64,000 nucleotides of DNA from Ruminococcus gauvreauii (GCF_025151995.1 NZ_CP102290.1:3844001-3908000), one strand, 5' to 3'; counted from the first letter of the stretch, positions 25,548 to 35,060 are shown. Notes: generated by a model not told the origin, from the letters alone. Translations and numbers: made by a program.

Positions 25548-27749
25548 ATGGCAGATAAACTATACGATTTAATGGACTGGGCAGCGATAGAGGCGATTGT
25601 ATACTCGGAGGAGAACAAGCCGCGCAGAACACTCGGACCGCGTGTCACGAAGGACGGTGTCCTGATCCAGTGTTTTTTTCCGGAAAAGACGAAGGTGATG
25701 TTAAAGACGACAGCAGACCGCGTAAATCATCGGATGAAGATGCAGGACGAAAATGGTTTCTTTGCCATTTTACTTCCGGGAAAGAAGATTCCTGAATATG
25801 TTTATGTTATACAGGAAGAGGGAAAGTATAGGGAATACGAAGATCCCTATGCCTTTCCCGCACAGATCACTCATGAGGAGGAAGTACAGTTTTCACACGG
25901 CATCTGCTATGACATATATGAGAAGCTGGGAGCTCATCCGATGCGGGTAAACGGCAGACGCGGTGTATATTTTGCAGTCTGGGCACCAAACGCGCTGCGC
26001 GTCAGCGTAGTTGGAGATTTCAACGGCTGGGATGGAAGAATGTACCAGATGGAGAAGCTGGAGGAATCCGGCATCTTTGAACTGTTTATCCCGGGAATTG
26101 AGGCCGACGAGTTATATAAATTTGAATTAAAGCTGAGAGACGGTCTGACTTACCTGAAGGCGGATCCTTATGCAAATGCGGCACAGCTCCGTCCGGATAC
26201 AGCTTCGGTTGTCACGAATCTGAGAAAATACCGATGGAATGATCAGGGCTGGATGACGAACAGAAAGAAGGTACAGGGAGAAGACAAGCCCATGTACATT
26301 TATGAACTTCATCTTGGCTCGTTCAGAAAACCTGAGGACGGAAGACTGTTCTGCAATTACCGTGAGATCGCTCCCGTGCTCGTTGATTATGTAAAAGAAA
26401 CAGGCTATACGCATGTGGAACTGATGCCGGTAATGGAACATCCGCTGGATGAATCCTGGGGGTACCAGGTGTCAGGTTATTACGCGCCGACGAGACGCTA
26501 TGGAAGTCCTCAGGATTTTATGGCTTTTGTTGATGCACTGCATGAGGCGGGGATCGGAGTGATCCTGGACTGGGTACCGGCACATTTTCCGAAGGACATT
26601 GCAGGACTGGCTGCGTTTGACGGGACCTGCCTCTATGAACATCAGGATCCGCGCCAGGGGATGCATCCGCACTGGGGAACACTGATCTTTAATTACGGAC
26701 GCCCGCAGGTCAGCAACTTTCTGATTTCGAATGCGCTCTTCTGGGCTGAAAAATATCACATCGACGGGATCCGGATGGATGCTGTCGCATCCATGCTTTA
26801 CCTCGATTATGGAAAAAATGACGGGGAGTGGGTTGCGAATATTTACGGGGGCAATGAAAACCTGGAAGCCATAGAATTCCTCAGGCATCTGAACTCCATA
26901 TTTAAGAAACGTTATCCGGACGTAATGATGATAGCAGAAGAATCTACGTCATGGCCGAAAGTGACCGAGAGTTTCAAGAAAGATGGTCTGGGATTTGATT
27001 ACAAATGGAATATGGGCTGGATGAATGATTTTCTTGGATACATGGAGTACGATCCGGTGTTCCGAGGCGCTCATCATAACGAGCTGACTTTCAGTATGGT
27101 CTATGCCTACAGCGAACGTTTCCTGCTGGGACTTTCGCATGATGAGTTCGTGCATGAAAAGAAATCACTGATCGAGAAGATGCCGGGTGATGATGAGCAG
27201 AAGTTTTCGAATATGCGGGCGGCACTTACCTACATGGTTTGCCATCCCGGCAAAAAACTGCTGTTCATGGGTCAGGATTTTGCGCAGATACAGGAATGGT
27301 CCGAAAGCAGACAGCTTGACTGGGATCTTATGGAAGAACCGAAGCACCGGGAATTTTATGAGTTCTTCAAAGCGCTGCTGAAGATGTATAAGTCCTGTCC
27401 CGCCCTCTATGAGAGAGACTATGATACGGAAGGATTCATCTGGATCAATGAGATGGAGTGGGAGAAAAATATCCTGACTTTTATGCGGTGCGGAAAGAAG
27501 CGGGATGATATGCTGCTGATCGTCTGCAATTTCTCAGCAGTTTCCTATCCGGAATACCAGGTGGGGGTTCCGAAAGCAGGAAAATACAAGGAAATATTTA
27601 ACAGTGACGCAAAGAAATACGGCGGCGGCGGTATGGTGAATCCGCGTGTGAAAGCATCAAGGCCTGTGGAGTGCGATGAGCGTGCGGATTCGGTTAAAAT
27701 AAAAGCAGCGCCTCTTAGTGTCGCAGTATTTGAATACAGAAAAGGGTAA
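25548..27749 (+). CDS. glgB: 1,4-alpha-glucan branching enzyme
   Basis: 733 residues, GH13. Order: N-terminal region, CBM48-type module (about 125-225; YFAVWAPNALRVSVVGDFNGWD), catalytic (beta/alpha)8 barrel, C-terminal beta domain. Catalytic nucleophile Asp411 in GIRMDAVASMLYLDY, acid Glu464 in MMIAEESTSWP and transition-state Asp532 in LLGLSHDEFVHEKKS. It makes alpha-1,6 branches in glycogen. No other glg genes adjoin it. mscS follows after 6 nt, so they are likely cotranscribed. Confidence 0.95.
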   Translation: MADKLYDLMDWAAIEAIVYSEENKPRRTLGPRVTKDGVLIQCFFPEKTKVMLKTTADRVNHRMKMQDENGFFAILLPGKKIPEYVYVIQEEGKYREYEDPYAFPAQITHEEEVQFSHGICYDIYEKLGAHPMRVNGRRGVYFAVWAPNALRVSVVGDFNGWDGRMYQMEKLEESGIFELFIPGIEADELYKFELKLRDGLTYLKADPYANAAQLRPDTASVVTNLRKYRWNDQGWMTNRKKVQGEDKPMYIYELHLGSFRKPEDGRLFCNYREIAPVLVDYVKETGYTHVELMPVMEHPLDESWGYQVSGYYAPTRRYGSPQDFMAFVDALHEAGIGVILDWVPAHFPKDIAGLAAFDGTCLYEHQDPRQGMHPHWGTLIFNYGRPQVSNFLISNALFWAEKYHIDGIRMDAVASMLYLDYGKNDGEWVANIYGGNENLEAIEFLRHLNSIFKKRYPDVMMIAEESTSWPKVTESFKKDGLGFDYKWNMGWMNDFLGYMEYDPVFRGAHHNELTFSMVYAYSERFLLGLSHDEFVHEKKSLIEKMPGDDEQKFSNMRAALTYMVCHPGKKLLFMGQDFAQIQEWSESRQLDWDLMEEPKHREFYEFFKALLKMYKSCPALYERDYDTEGFIWINEMEWEKNILTFMRCGKKRDDMLLIVCNFSAVSYPEYQVGVPKAGKYKEIFNSDAKKYGGGGMVNPRVKASRPVECDERADSVKIKAAPLSVAVFEYRKG

Positions 27750-27755
27750 AAAGCT

Positions 27756-28607
27756 ATGAATATTATATTGCGGTGGATGGATCAGCATCTGCCGGAAGTT
27801 GGTTCCTTCTGCCTGAAAGTGGTACTGACGATCGTCGTCTATCTGATTGCATCGAAACTCATTAAGTGGATCTGCAAAATTTTCAGAAAATCGATGAACA
27901 AAGCCGGCATGGCGCCGGAAGCAATCAGCTTTCTGAATTCAGCCATCAAAGCCGGACTGTATGCGGTTCTTATTTTTCAGCTGGCGACACAGTTCGGCGT
28001 GAAAGAATCATCTGTGGCGGCGCTGCTGGCATCAGCCGGTGTCGGTATCGGACTGGCCATGCAGGGCGGACTGTCAAATCTGGCGGGCGGAGTGATTTTA
28101 CTTCTGCTGAAACCGTTTGGAGTGGGAGATTATATCATCGAGAGTTCTGCGAATAATGAGGGTACGGTTCAGAAAATCGAGCTGTTTTACACGACGCTGA
28201 TGACGGTGGACAACCGCAGGATCGTGATTCCGAATGCGACTCTGACGAATCATATCATTACAAATGTCACGGCCATGGATGAGCGGAAGCTGGATCTCAG
28301 AATGGATATTTCGTATGATTCGGATATGAAAAAGGCAAAGGAGATCTTAAGCGGTCTGCTGCAGGATGATCCGGATATCATGAAGGACAGGGAAATCCAG
28401 GTGTTTGTGGATGCGCTCTGTGACAGCAGTGTCCGCATCGGATGCCGGTCCTGGGTGAAAACGGAAAGTTACTGGCCGACCCGCTGGAGGCTAAACGAAA
28501 AAATCAAACTGGCATTTGATGAGGCGGGAATCGTGATACCTTATCCTCAGATGGATGTGCATATCCAGAATCACAGTCAGGATACGGAAAGGAAACAGGA
28601 AAAATGA
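27756..28607 (+). CDS. mscS: Small-conductance mechanosensitive channel (MscS family)
   Basis: 283 residues with three N-terminal transmembrane helices. The third, pore-lining helix is recognisable by its Gly/Ala pattern (LLASAGVGIGLAMQGGLSNLAGGVILLLLKPF), followed by the cytoplasmic beta domain (GDYIIE, GTVQKIELFYTTLMTVDNRRIVIPNA) and a C-terminal alpha/beta part. It relieves turgor after hypo-osmotic shock. Overlaps the following aminotransferase gene by 4 nt and lies 6 nt after glgB. Confidence 0.92.
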   Translation: MNIILRWMDQHLPEVGSFCLKVVLTIVVYLIASKLIKWICKIFRKSMNKAGMAPEAISFLNSAIKAGLYAVLIFQLATQFGVKESSVAALLASAGVGIGLAMQGGLSNLAGGVILLLLKPFGVGDYIIESSANNEGTVQKIELFYTTLMTVDNRRIVIPNATLTNHIITNVTAMDERKLDLRMDISYDSDMKKAKEILSGLLQDDPDIMKDREIQVFVDALCDSSVRIGCRSWVKTESYWPTRWRLNEKIKLAFDEAGIVIPYPQMDVHIQNHSQDTERKQEK

Positions 28608-29788
28608 TTGCAGAATTATATCGTAATATGCTGGGTGCGAAATCCGTGATCAGGGAGACGTTCGCATACGGCTCCAGGCGGGCTGAGGAAATCGGCTATG
28701 AGAATGTCTTTGATTACAGCCTCGGGAATCCCTCCGTGCCGGCGCCGGATAAACTTACAGAACGGCTGATCAGCCTGCTGGAAACAAAAAGTCCTGCAGA
28801 ACTGCACGGATACAGCCCGACACTGGGAAATCAGGAAGCCAGGGAGGCGGTGGCGAAATCCCTGTCGGACCGTTTTCATATGGATTATAAGGCGGAACAT
28901 ATTTTTATGACAAACGGAGCGGCATCCTCGATTGCACACGCGCTTCGTGCAGTCACGGTCCCGGGAGACACGGTACTGACATTTGCGCCTTACTTTCCGG
29001 AGTACCAGCCGTACGTCACCCTTGCGGGTCTGAATTTGAAGATCGTACCGCCCGACCTTGGGCGGTTCCAGATGGATTTTGAAAAGCTGGAGGATATGCT
29101 GACGGAGGATGTGTCTGCTGTTCTGATCAATACGCCGAACAATCCGTCCGGAACAGCGTATACGACAGAAACACTGGAGGAGATGGCAGAGATTCTGCGT
29201 AAAAAAGAAGCGGAATACGGACATGATATCTATGTGATATCGGATGAGCCATACCGCGAGATTATATTTACAGGGGCTGACTCGCCGTACCCTGCTTCCA
29301 TCTATGACAGGACGATCACCTGCTATTCATTCAGTAAATCACTGTCCATTCCCGGGGAGCGTATCGGTTACGTGGCAGTCTCACCCAGATGCCCGGATGC
29401 CGGACTCCTGATCGACATGTGCGGTCAGATCTCAAGAGGGATCGGACATAACTGTCCTTCGTCTCTGATTCAGATGGCGGTGAAAGATGTACTGAATGAG
29501 ACGGCGGATCTGTCGGTGTATGAGACCAATATGAATCTGCTGTATGATAAACTGATGGAACTGGGATTTGTCTGTGTGAAGCCTCAGGGAACGTTCTATA
29601 TGTTTCCGAAGGCACTGGAGGAGGATGCGGGGGCTTTCTGCATGAGAGCGCGTGAATATGATCTTCTGCTCGTTCCGGGTGATACCTTTGGCTGTCCGGG
29701 ATATTTCAGGATCTCCTACTGTGTAGACACAGAGAAAGTAAAACGGTCGCTGTCTGCATTTGAAAGACTGGCAGAGAGCTATCGATAG
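28604..29788 (+). CDS. PLP-dependent aminotransferase, class I/II
   Basis: 394 residues, fold-type I. PLP Lys245 in CYSFSKSLSIPGERIGY, Asn180 in INTPNNPSGT, Asp214 and Tyr217 in VISDEPYRE are all at expected places. N-terminal GNPSVPAPDKL and the overall length fit the aspartate/aromatic-type pyridoxal aminotransferases frequent in clostridia. Substrate cannot be set from sequence. Translationally coupled (ATGA) to mscS, an association that looks more like gene packing than shared function. Confidence 0.88.
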   Translation: MIAELYRNMLGAKSVIRETFAYGSRRAEEIGYENVFDYSLGNPSVPAPDKLTERLISLLETKSPAELHGYSPTLGNQEAREAVAKSLSDRFHMDYKAEHIFMTNGAASSIAHALRAVTVPGDTVLTFAPYFPEYQPYVTLAGLNLKIVPPDLGRFQMDFEKLEDMLTEDVSAVLINTPNNPSGTAYTTETLEEMAEILRKKEAEYGHDIYVISDEPYREIIFTGADSPYPASIYDRTITCYSFSKSLSIPGERIGYVAVSPRCPDAGLLIDMCGQISRGIGHNCPSSLIQMAVKDVLNETADLSVYETNMNLLYDKLMELGFVCVKPQGTFYMFPKALEEDAGAFCMRAREYDLLLVPGDTFGCPGYFRISYCVDTEKVKRSLSAFERLAESYR

Positions 29789-29857
29789 AGAAAACACCTA
29801 AACGGATATGACGCCGGATGGCTTCATCACAATAAATAAAAGGGAGTGACAGCAAAA

Positions 29858-30787
29858 ATGACAATGCAAATATGTGGGGCACCGTGCTGCTGGGGAGTAG
29901 AAGACCCGAAGAATCCGTATATTCCCAGCTGGCAGACTGTTATGAAAGAAGCACGGATGGCCGGCTACAGTGCTGTGGAACTGGGACCGTACGGCTATCT
30001 GCCGATTGATGTGGAGACGGTGACAGAAGAACTTGAGAAAAATGAGATTTCTATTGTGGCGGGCACGATATTTCAGGATCTGGTGAGCAGGGAAAATCAC
30101 GCAAATGTGCTGAAGGCGGCGGATGATATCTGCTGGCTGATCACACAGCTGCCGAAGCTGCCCAGATATGAGGGACAGAATTTTCCGACGCCTTATCTCG
30201 TCGTGATCGACTGGGGACATGATGAGCGTGATTTTACATCCGGACATCCGGAGCGTGCAAAAAGACTCGGACAGGCACAGTGGGAACAGCTGATGGATCA
30301 TATCCGGGAGATCTGTGATCACGCGGCAAAATTCGGCGTCCGCGTCGTGGTTCATCCGCATGCCGGCGGATATATTGAATTTGCGGATGAGATTGAGAAA
30401 CTTACGGAAGATATCCCCTATGAGACGGCAGGCTTGTGCCTGGATACGGGACACCTGTACTATGCTGGAATGGATCCGGTGACATGGCTGAAAAAGTATG
30501 CGGACCGTCTGGATTACGTTCATTTTAAGGATGTGAATGAAAAGATATACCGGGAAGTGATGGCGATGGAGAATCTCCGTTTCTTCGAGGGTGTGGCAAA
30601 AGGCTCCATGTGTCCAATCGGGACGGGGACACTTGACTATCCGGCGATCAAAGATACGCTGGAAGAGATCGGGTACAGCGGTTACATAACAATCGAACAG
30701 GAGAGGGATCCGCGTGACTCGGGAGCCACACTGGAGGATGTAAAAGCCAGTGTGGACTATCTGAAGTCTGTCGGATACAGGATTTAA
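29858..30787 (+). CDS. Sugar phosphate isomerase/epimerase (AP endonuclease 2-like TIM barrel)
   Basis: 309 residues, (beta/alpha)8 barrel of the xylose isomerase-like superfamily. Metal-binding residues are visible: Glu in YSAVELGPYGYLP, His in VVVHPHAGGYIEF, Asp/His in GLCLDTGHLYY, His in YVHFKDVN and Glu in YITIEQERD. The overall pattern (CGAPCCWGVEDP start, PYG, GTGTLDY) is close to inosose dehydratase (IolE)-type enzymes, but no iol genes adjoin it, so the substrate is left open. Start ATG 29858 with AGGGAG upstream; a GTG at 29846 would overlap that site. A clear terminator follows. Confidence 0.82.
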   Translation: MTMQICGAPCCWGVEDPKNPYIPSWQTVMKEARMAGYSAVELGPYGYLPIDVETVTEELEKNEISIVAGTIFQDLVSRENHANVLKAADDICWLITQLPKLPRYEGQNFPTPYLVVIDWGHDERDFTSGHPERAKRLGQAQWEQLMDHIREICDHAAKFGVRVVVHPHAGGYIEFADEIEKLTEDIPYETAGLCLDTGHLYYAGMDPVTWLKKYADRLDYVHFKDVNEKIYREVMAMENLRFFEGVAKGSMCPIGTGTLDYPAIKDTLEEIGYSGYITIEQERDPRDSGATLEDVKASVDYLKSVGYRI

Positions 30788-30806
30788 CTAAAATACAGCA
30801 ATGCAT

Positions 30807-30847
30807 ACAGTCCCGCCGGACCTTTCGAAGGCGGGACTGTTTATATT
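30807..30847 (+). terminator. Terminator after the isomerase gene
   Basis: Perfect 11-bp stem ACAGTCCCGCC (30807-30817) / GGCGGGACTGT (30830-30840) followed by TTATATTTG. Confidence 0.8.
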
Positions 30848-30888
30848 TGTACCAGAGAATGAAAGGATAACCCGGGAGGAAAGAAAAT

Positions 30889-31866
30889 ATGATGGATCAA
30901 AGTCTGCTGCATGAGATCAGTATCACGGATATCAGGGGAATTAAAATCGGCCATGCCCAGGACAGCAGGGGAGGTACCGGATGCACGGTGATCCTGTGTG
31001 AGAATGGAGCTGCTACGGGCGTAGATGTTCGGGGAAGTGCTCCGGCGGGCAGGGAAACAGATGCCGTAAAGCCCGGCAACATCTGTGATGTGGCCCATGC
31101 AGTCATGCTGAGCGGCGGCAGTGCATACGGACTGGATGCGGCGGCCGGTGTGATGGAGTATCTGGAAAAGAGAGGCGTCGGATTTGACGTGGGGATGACC
31201 GTGGTGCCGATCGTCTGCGGTGCATCAATTTTTGACCTGGCGGTGGGTGACTCCAGTGCAAGGCCGGACCGGGTGATGGGAAGAGCTGCCTGTGAAAATG
31301 CATCCAGTCAACCGGTGCCGGAAGGAAATGTCGGTGCGGGTACAGGTGCCAGCATCGGAAAACTGATGGGTACACAACGCGCCATGAAAAGCGGTCTTGG
31401 AGTCTATGCGGTGCAGCTGGGTGATCTTCAGGTAGGAGCGCTCGTAACGGTAAACGCCCTCGGCGATGTATTTGACCTGGATACGGGACGACAGATCGGC
31501 GGTCTGCTTTCAGAAGATAAAAAATATCTGTGCAATTCAGAAGAACTCATGTATCGGAAGTATTCCGCCGATAAAAATTACTTTGCAGGGAATACGACTA
31601 TCGGCTGTATTGTGACGAATGCAAAGCTGGATAAAACCCAGATGATGAAAATTGCATCCATGGCACACGACGGTATGGCAAGGACGATTCGTCCTGTTCA
31701 CACATGGGCGGACGGAGATTCTGTCTTTGCCATGGCAACGGGTGAAGTCACGGCAGATGCAAATGCGGTGGGAACGCTTGCTGCCCGTGTTATGGGTTAC
31801 GCCATTAACAGGGGCGTGCAGAAAGCCTCCGGCGAATATGGATTAATCTGTGCCTCACAACTGTAA
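30889..31866 (+). CDS. P1 (DmpA) family peptidase, self-processing aminopeptidase
   Basis: 325 residues, Ntn-hydrolase-like peptidase family S58 (L-aminopeptidase/D-esterase DmpA relatives). N-terminal ITDIRGIKIGHAQDSRGGTGCTVI, the central LSGGSAYGLDAAAGVMEYLE and the processing region AGNTTIGCIVTNAKL are family signatures; by analogy, autocleavage before Thr236 frees the nucleophile. Members hydrolyse N-terminal residues of small peptides and amides. GGAGG precedes the ATG. It faces the M20 peptidase gene end-to-end (50 nt gap), which may be coincidence or joint peptide metabolism. Confidence 0.9.
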   Translation: MMDQSLLHEISITDIRGIKIGHAQDSRGGTGCTVILCENGAATGVDVRGSAPAGRETDAVKPGNICDVAHAVMLSGGSAYGLDAAAGVMEYLEKRGVGFDVGMTVVPIVCGASIFDLAVGDSSARPDRVMGRAACENASSQPVPEGNVGAGTGASIGKLMGTQRAMKSGLGVYAVQLGDLQVGALVTVNALGDVFDLDTGRQIGGLLSEDKKYLCNSEELMYRKYSADKNYFAGNTTIGCIVTNAKLDKTQMMKIASMAHDGMARTIRPVHTWADGDSVFAMATGEVTADANAVGTLAARVMGYAINRGVQKASGEYGLICASQL

Positions 31867-31915
31867 AGATGAATCCCATGGATTGCTTCGTTGCTCTGTA
31901 ACTCCCCAATCCTGC

Positions 31916-33349
31916 TCAAAGTCTTTGCAGGAGACGGACATAGAACCGTACGGTAGTCAGCATGGTTTCAACGGGGACACGCTCGTTATTTCCATGAATC
32001 ATACCGCGTTCTTCCTTCGACAGCTGCATGGCGGAGAAACGGTAGACGCGGTCGGTGATGCTGCAGTAATGCCTGGAATCGCTGCACGCCATCATGAGGT
32101 ATGGAGAGACCAGCGTGCCCGGCCATGTCTCGGCGATCACTTCTTTTAAGGTATTCCATTCTTCACACGACGTGTCAGAATAAATGGAGGGGTTCGTGCC
32201 ATTTACGAGGCGGGGGCGGATCTTTTCGTTTTTTATGACTCTCTGCAGGTATTTTGTCGCGGATTCGATCGTGTCATCGCCCAAGAGGCGGATGTTGGCG
32301 CCGAATGCTGCATTTGGCGGCAGCACGTTGTAGGCTTTGCTCCCTTCCATGCGGGTGACCGCCACGGTGGTGCGCATCATGGCATTTAGCTCTCCACCGG
32401 ATTTTTTGCAGATAAAATCCAGCAGCGGCAGGAAGCACCACAGATTGGCAAAGATCATGCGGTATACAAGACTGGAATGCCTGCCCAGGGTATCAAACAT
32501 TTCCTTGACAGGCCGGGTCAGCTGCCGTTTAAACGGATGTTTTTCAATGGATGCTACCGCCTGTGCGAGCTGTCCCAGTATGGTGTGTGCAGGAGGCGTC
32601 GATGCATGCCCGCCGTCGCTTTCGATGACAAAATCCATGTTCACACTGCCTTTTTCACCGATTCCGACGACGGCACACGGTCTGTCGACACCGGGAAACA
32701 CGTGATCAACCACTGCGCCGCCCTCATCCAGCACGATTGCGGGCTGTATGCCCTTTTCGCGGAGATAATCTACGATATCGGCACAAGTCTCTCCATCGAT
32801 TTCTTCTTCCCCGGAAAATGAAAAATACAGGTCGTGTTTCAGAACGTATCCTTCTTTCAGCAGCAGCTCGGCAGCCTCGAGAAGGGCGCAGAGCGTGCCC
32901 TTGGTATCCAGCGTGCCGCGGCCCCATATCATATCACCTTCCACAAGGCCTGCGAATGCGGGCCTGTCCCACCCGCTTTCCTCGGCAGGCACCACGTCAT
33001 AATGGGCCATGCAGACGGAAGGCTTCTCTGCGGACTGTCCCCTGAGATGGTAGAGCAGTCCCGTTTTGCCGATCTTAGTCAGTTTGGCATGCCTGTGAAC
33101 CGCGGGGAAACGTTCCTTCAGCAGCGTCTGGAATTTCACGAATTCCATGTGATCCACCAGCGACTCATCCCGGTTGGAGACTGTTTTACAGCGGATCATC
33201 GCCGCCAGGTCATCGATGATCTTTGCTTCGTCAAGCATGATTTCCTGCGGGTGCAAAGCCGGCTCATTTGCAGGACGAAACATCACTGTCCGAATCAGTA
33301 TCGCCGCGAGTAAAAGTAACAAAATTCCTGAAATCATCCATCCAATCAT
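31916..33349 (-). CDS. Membrane-anchored M20 family metallopeptidase
   Basis: About 477 residues: one N-terminal transmembrane helix, then an M20 catalytic domain with an inserted dimerisation domain. Zinc ligands and catalytic residues lie in CMAHYDVVPAE (His, Asp), GRGTLDTKGTL (Asp), SGEEEIDGE (catalytic Glu and ligand Glu), VLDEGG and the C-terminal MIHGNNERV (His). The form resembles PM20D1/carboxypeptidase S-type enzymes. The previous gene stops at 33352. GGAAGGG directly abuts the ATG at 33361, so the ATG at 33349 is the likelier start, with 33361 as an alternative adding four residues. Third gene of a leftward operon behind two membrane proteins, suggesting cleavage of an imported or exported peptide-like compound. 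Confidence 0.88.
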   Translation of the reverse strand: MIGWMISGILLLLLAAILIRTVMFRPANEPALHPQEIMLDEAKIIDDLAAMIRCKTVSNRDESLVDHMEFVKFQTLLKERFPAVHRHAKLTKIGKTGLLYHLRGQSAEKPSVCMAHYDVVPAEESGWDRPAFAGLVEGDMIWGRGTLDTKGTLCALLEAAELLLKEGYVLKHDLYFSFSGEEEIDGETCADIVDYLREKGIQPAIVLDEGGAVVDHVFPGVDRPCAVVGIGEKGSVNMDFVIESDGGHASTPPAHTILGQLAQAVASIEKHPFKRQLTRPVKEMFDTLGRHSSLVYRMIFANLWCFLPLLDFICKKSGGELNAMMRTTVAVTRMEGSKAYNVLPPNAAFGANIRLLGDDTIESATKYLQRVIKNEKIRPRLVNGTNPSIYSDTSCEEWNTLKEVIAETWPGTLVSPYLMMACSDSRHYCSITDRVYRFSAMQLSKEERGMIHGNNERVPVETMLTTVRFYVRLLQRL

Positions 33350-33351
33350 TC

Positions 33352-34005
33352 TTATAACCATCCCTTCCGGTACATTAATCTTGCGGCGCCCAGCGTGATC
33401 AGTACGCCTACCGGCACCAGTACGCCGACGGAGCCTGCCAGAGAGGGCACGGCGAGGAACAGGCCTGCCATGAAGATAAGCGGTGCGATCGCTATCTTCC
33501 AGTTCTTGCTGACATAGACGACGGCGAGACCGCCGAAGAGTGCGGGCAGGATGTTGTCAAAAGCCGGCGCGAGCGCGGGCGAATCCAGAATCGGCGCAAG
33601 CACTGATAACGCCGCCACGCCAAGGATGATGACGACCGTCGTGACAATGGAACTTGTCGCAATCGCAATCGTCGAGATGATCTCCCCTTCTTCTGTGCCG
33701 GGTTTTGCATTCGCATTTTCCATGGCGTTTAAGGCACTGGGCGCCTTGATGCTGGTGAGGTTCCCTGTGACGAACGCCAGGTACGTACCCCCCGTTCCGA
33801 GCATCGGCGTGTAGGTGATGACTTCTATGACCCCAACCGTCCAGTAGATGGGGGCGACACCCAGAAGGCCTTTCAGGACGGCGCTTCCCTCCGGCCATGC
33901 GTCATAGTACAGGCAGACCGCCAGCGGAACCATCATGACAACCACGACGGCAGACCAGATCCAGATCTTTCCATACCGGTCAATTTTATTCAGATATGTA
34001 TTCAT
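33352..34005 (-). CDS. Multi-pass membrane protein, probable partner of the DUF5058-like protein
   Basis: 217 residues with about five to six hydrophobic helices. I do not recognise a named family with certainty. Visible marks: PIYWTVGVIEVITYTPMLGTGGTYLAFVTGN, which looks like a re-entrant, Gly/Thr-rich substrate segment, and a small-residue-rich C-terminal helix. The upstream gene codes for another membrane protein with a similar Thr/Ala/Asn-rich segment (ELPAATSTANALG), so the two probably make a heteromeric transporter. GGGAGG precedes the ATG; 13 nt from the upstream stop, and only a few bases from the M20 peptidase start. Confidence 0.7.
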   Translation of the reverse strand: MNTYLNKIDRYGKIWIWSAVVVVMMVPLAVCLYYDAWPEGSAVLKGLLGVAPIYWTVGVIEVITYTPMLGTGGTYLAFVTGNLTSIKAPSALNAMENANAKPGTEEGEIISTIAIATSSIVTTVVIILGVAALSVLAPILDSPALAPAFDNILPALFGGLAVVYVSKNWKIAIAPLIFMAGLFLAVPSLAGSVGVLVPVGVLITLGAARLMYRKGWL

Positions 34006-34018
34006 AAGATACCTCCCG

Positions 34019-34741
34019 TTAAACGATGACCGGAGTAATGATCACGGCAAATATCATTGCGCCGATCATACTGACGGACAGTGCGTAAGTTTCCAGCCAT
34101 TTCATCTTGCATTTTTTAATTAAAAGCCCGCAGACGGCCATGAGCGCTGCGGAAACCAGGAGTACAAAGAGCGGAATGAACCCTGGCAGTCCGTCTCTCA
34201 CGTCTGAGAAAACCATACCGAGAAAAGCGGATATCATCCCCAGAAACATGGAAGACATAAAAAGATCGCCCCACCTGCTGTCTCTGGATTTGATTCTGAC
34301 CATGCCTCCCTGGATTTTCTTCATCAGGATGGGAGGGAGAACGATACTCGGCAGGATTCCGAGCGTCATCACCCAGGCGATCGCCGAGTATGTACCCGGA
34401 TCGGTGACCTGCTGCGATAAGGACACGCCCAGCGCATTAGCGGTCGAGGTTGCAGCGGGCAGTTCGTACGTGATCGCGCCGATCACGCTCATGCGGATCC
34501 AGGGAAGGGGGATTCCGAGGAATTTTGAGAGTGTTACGACACCTAGTAAGATGGATACCGCCGGAGCAATGGTAAAAATTGCAGTTGACAAAATGGTTTT
34601 CCGCAGTTTTTTTACATCCATATTGATTTCTTTTCCTCTCCGGTATGCCGTTACCAGAAAAAAGACGGACTGGGCGAGCACGAATAAGATTACAAGAAAC
34701 GCAATCAGATATAAAAAGCCGCTGTTTGCATCAAATCGCAT
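34019..34741 (-). CDS. DUF5058-like membrane protein
   Basis: 240 residues, about six to seven hydrophobic helices, matching my recollection of the DUF5058 family. The segment SVIGAITYELPAATSTANALG is notable for its small polar residues within a membrane protein. Start chosen at ATG 34741 because AGGAGG lies 6-7 nt upstream; the longer frame to 34834 would run into a mobile element. First gene of the leftward operon with the 217-residue membrane protein and the M20 peptidase. Likely a transport subunit; no substrate can be named. Confidence 0.72.
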   Translation of the reverse strand: MRFDANSGFLYLIAFLVILFVLAQSVFFLVTAYRRGKEINMDVKKLRKTILSTAIFTIAPAVSILLGVVTLSKFLGIPLPWIRMSVIGAITYELPAATSTANALGVSLSQQVTDPGTYSAIAWVMTLGILPSIVLPPILMKKIQGGMVRIKSRDSRWGDLFMSSMFLGMISAFLGMVFSDVRDGLPGFIPLFVLLVSAALMAVCGLLIKKCKMKWLETYALSVSMIGAMIFAVIITPVIV

Positions 34742-34763
34742 GGTTTTCCTCCTGAATTTCATT

Positions 34764-34974
34764 GGTTTTCTGTTACTATTCACAGCCCACCACCCACATG
34801 CGCATTCGTCGCCTCTTTGAGGCTCCAGTCTCACTCCTTACGGAGCTAAGACTGCTTATGTGGGTGGAGTTCCTGCTTCGCAGGCTTGATATGGATGTAC
34901 AGTCATCCTCTTACATGCAAGCATGACGAGTCTGCCTATATATCCATATCAGCTGTGAATAGTAACGGTTTTCT
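34764..34974. mobile_element. 195-bp MITE with 15-bp terminal inverted repeats and 8-bp target duplication
   Basis: Perfect 15-bp terminal repeats GTTACTATTCACAGC (34772-34786) and GCTGTGAATAGTAAC (34952-34966). Both sides are flanked by the identical octamer GGTTTTCT (34764-34771 and 34967-34974), a textbook target-site duplication. No transposase gene is inside. Interior palindromes include CCACCCACAT / ATGTGGGTGG (34790-34799 / 34858-34867) and GATATGGAT / ATCCATATC (34888-34896 / 34942-34950). An 8-bp duplication with ends beginning GT(A/T)A is consistent with mobilisation by an IS66-type transposase; that link is inference. It lies in the leader side of the DUF5058 operon, 23-31 nt before its start codon. 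Confidence 0.85.
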
Positions 34975-35060
34975 TACAATATATCATTTTTTGGAGGACA
35001 TGTGTTGACAAATATGAAAAAGTCAGGATTTTGAGCAGAATCCCTGCAGGATTCATATAG

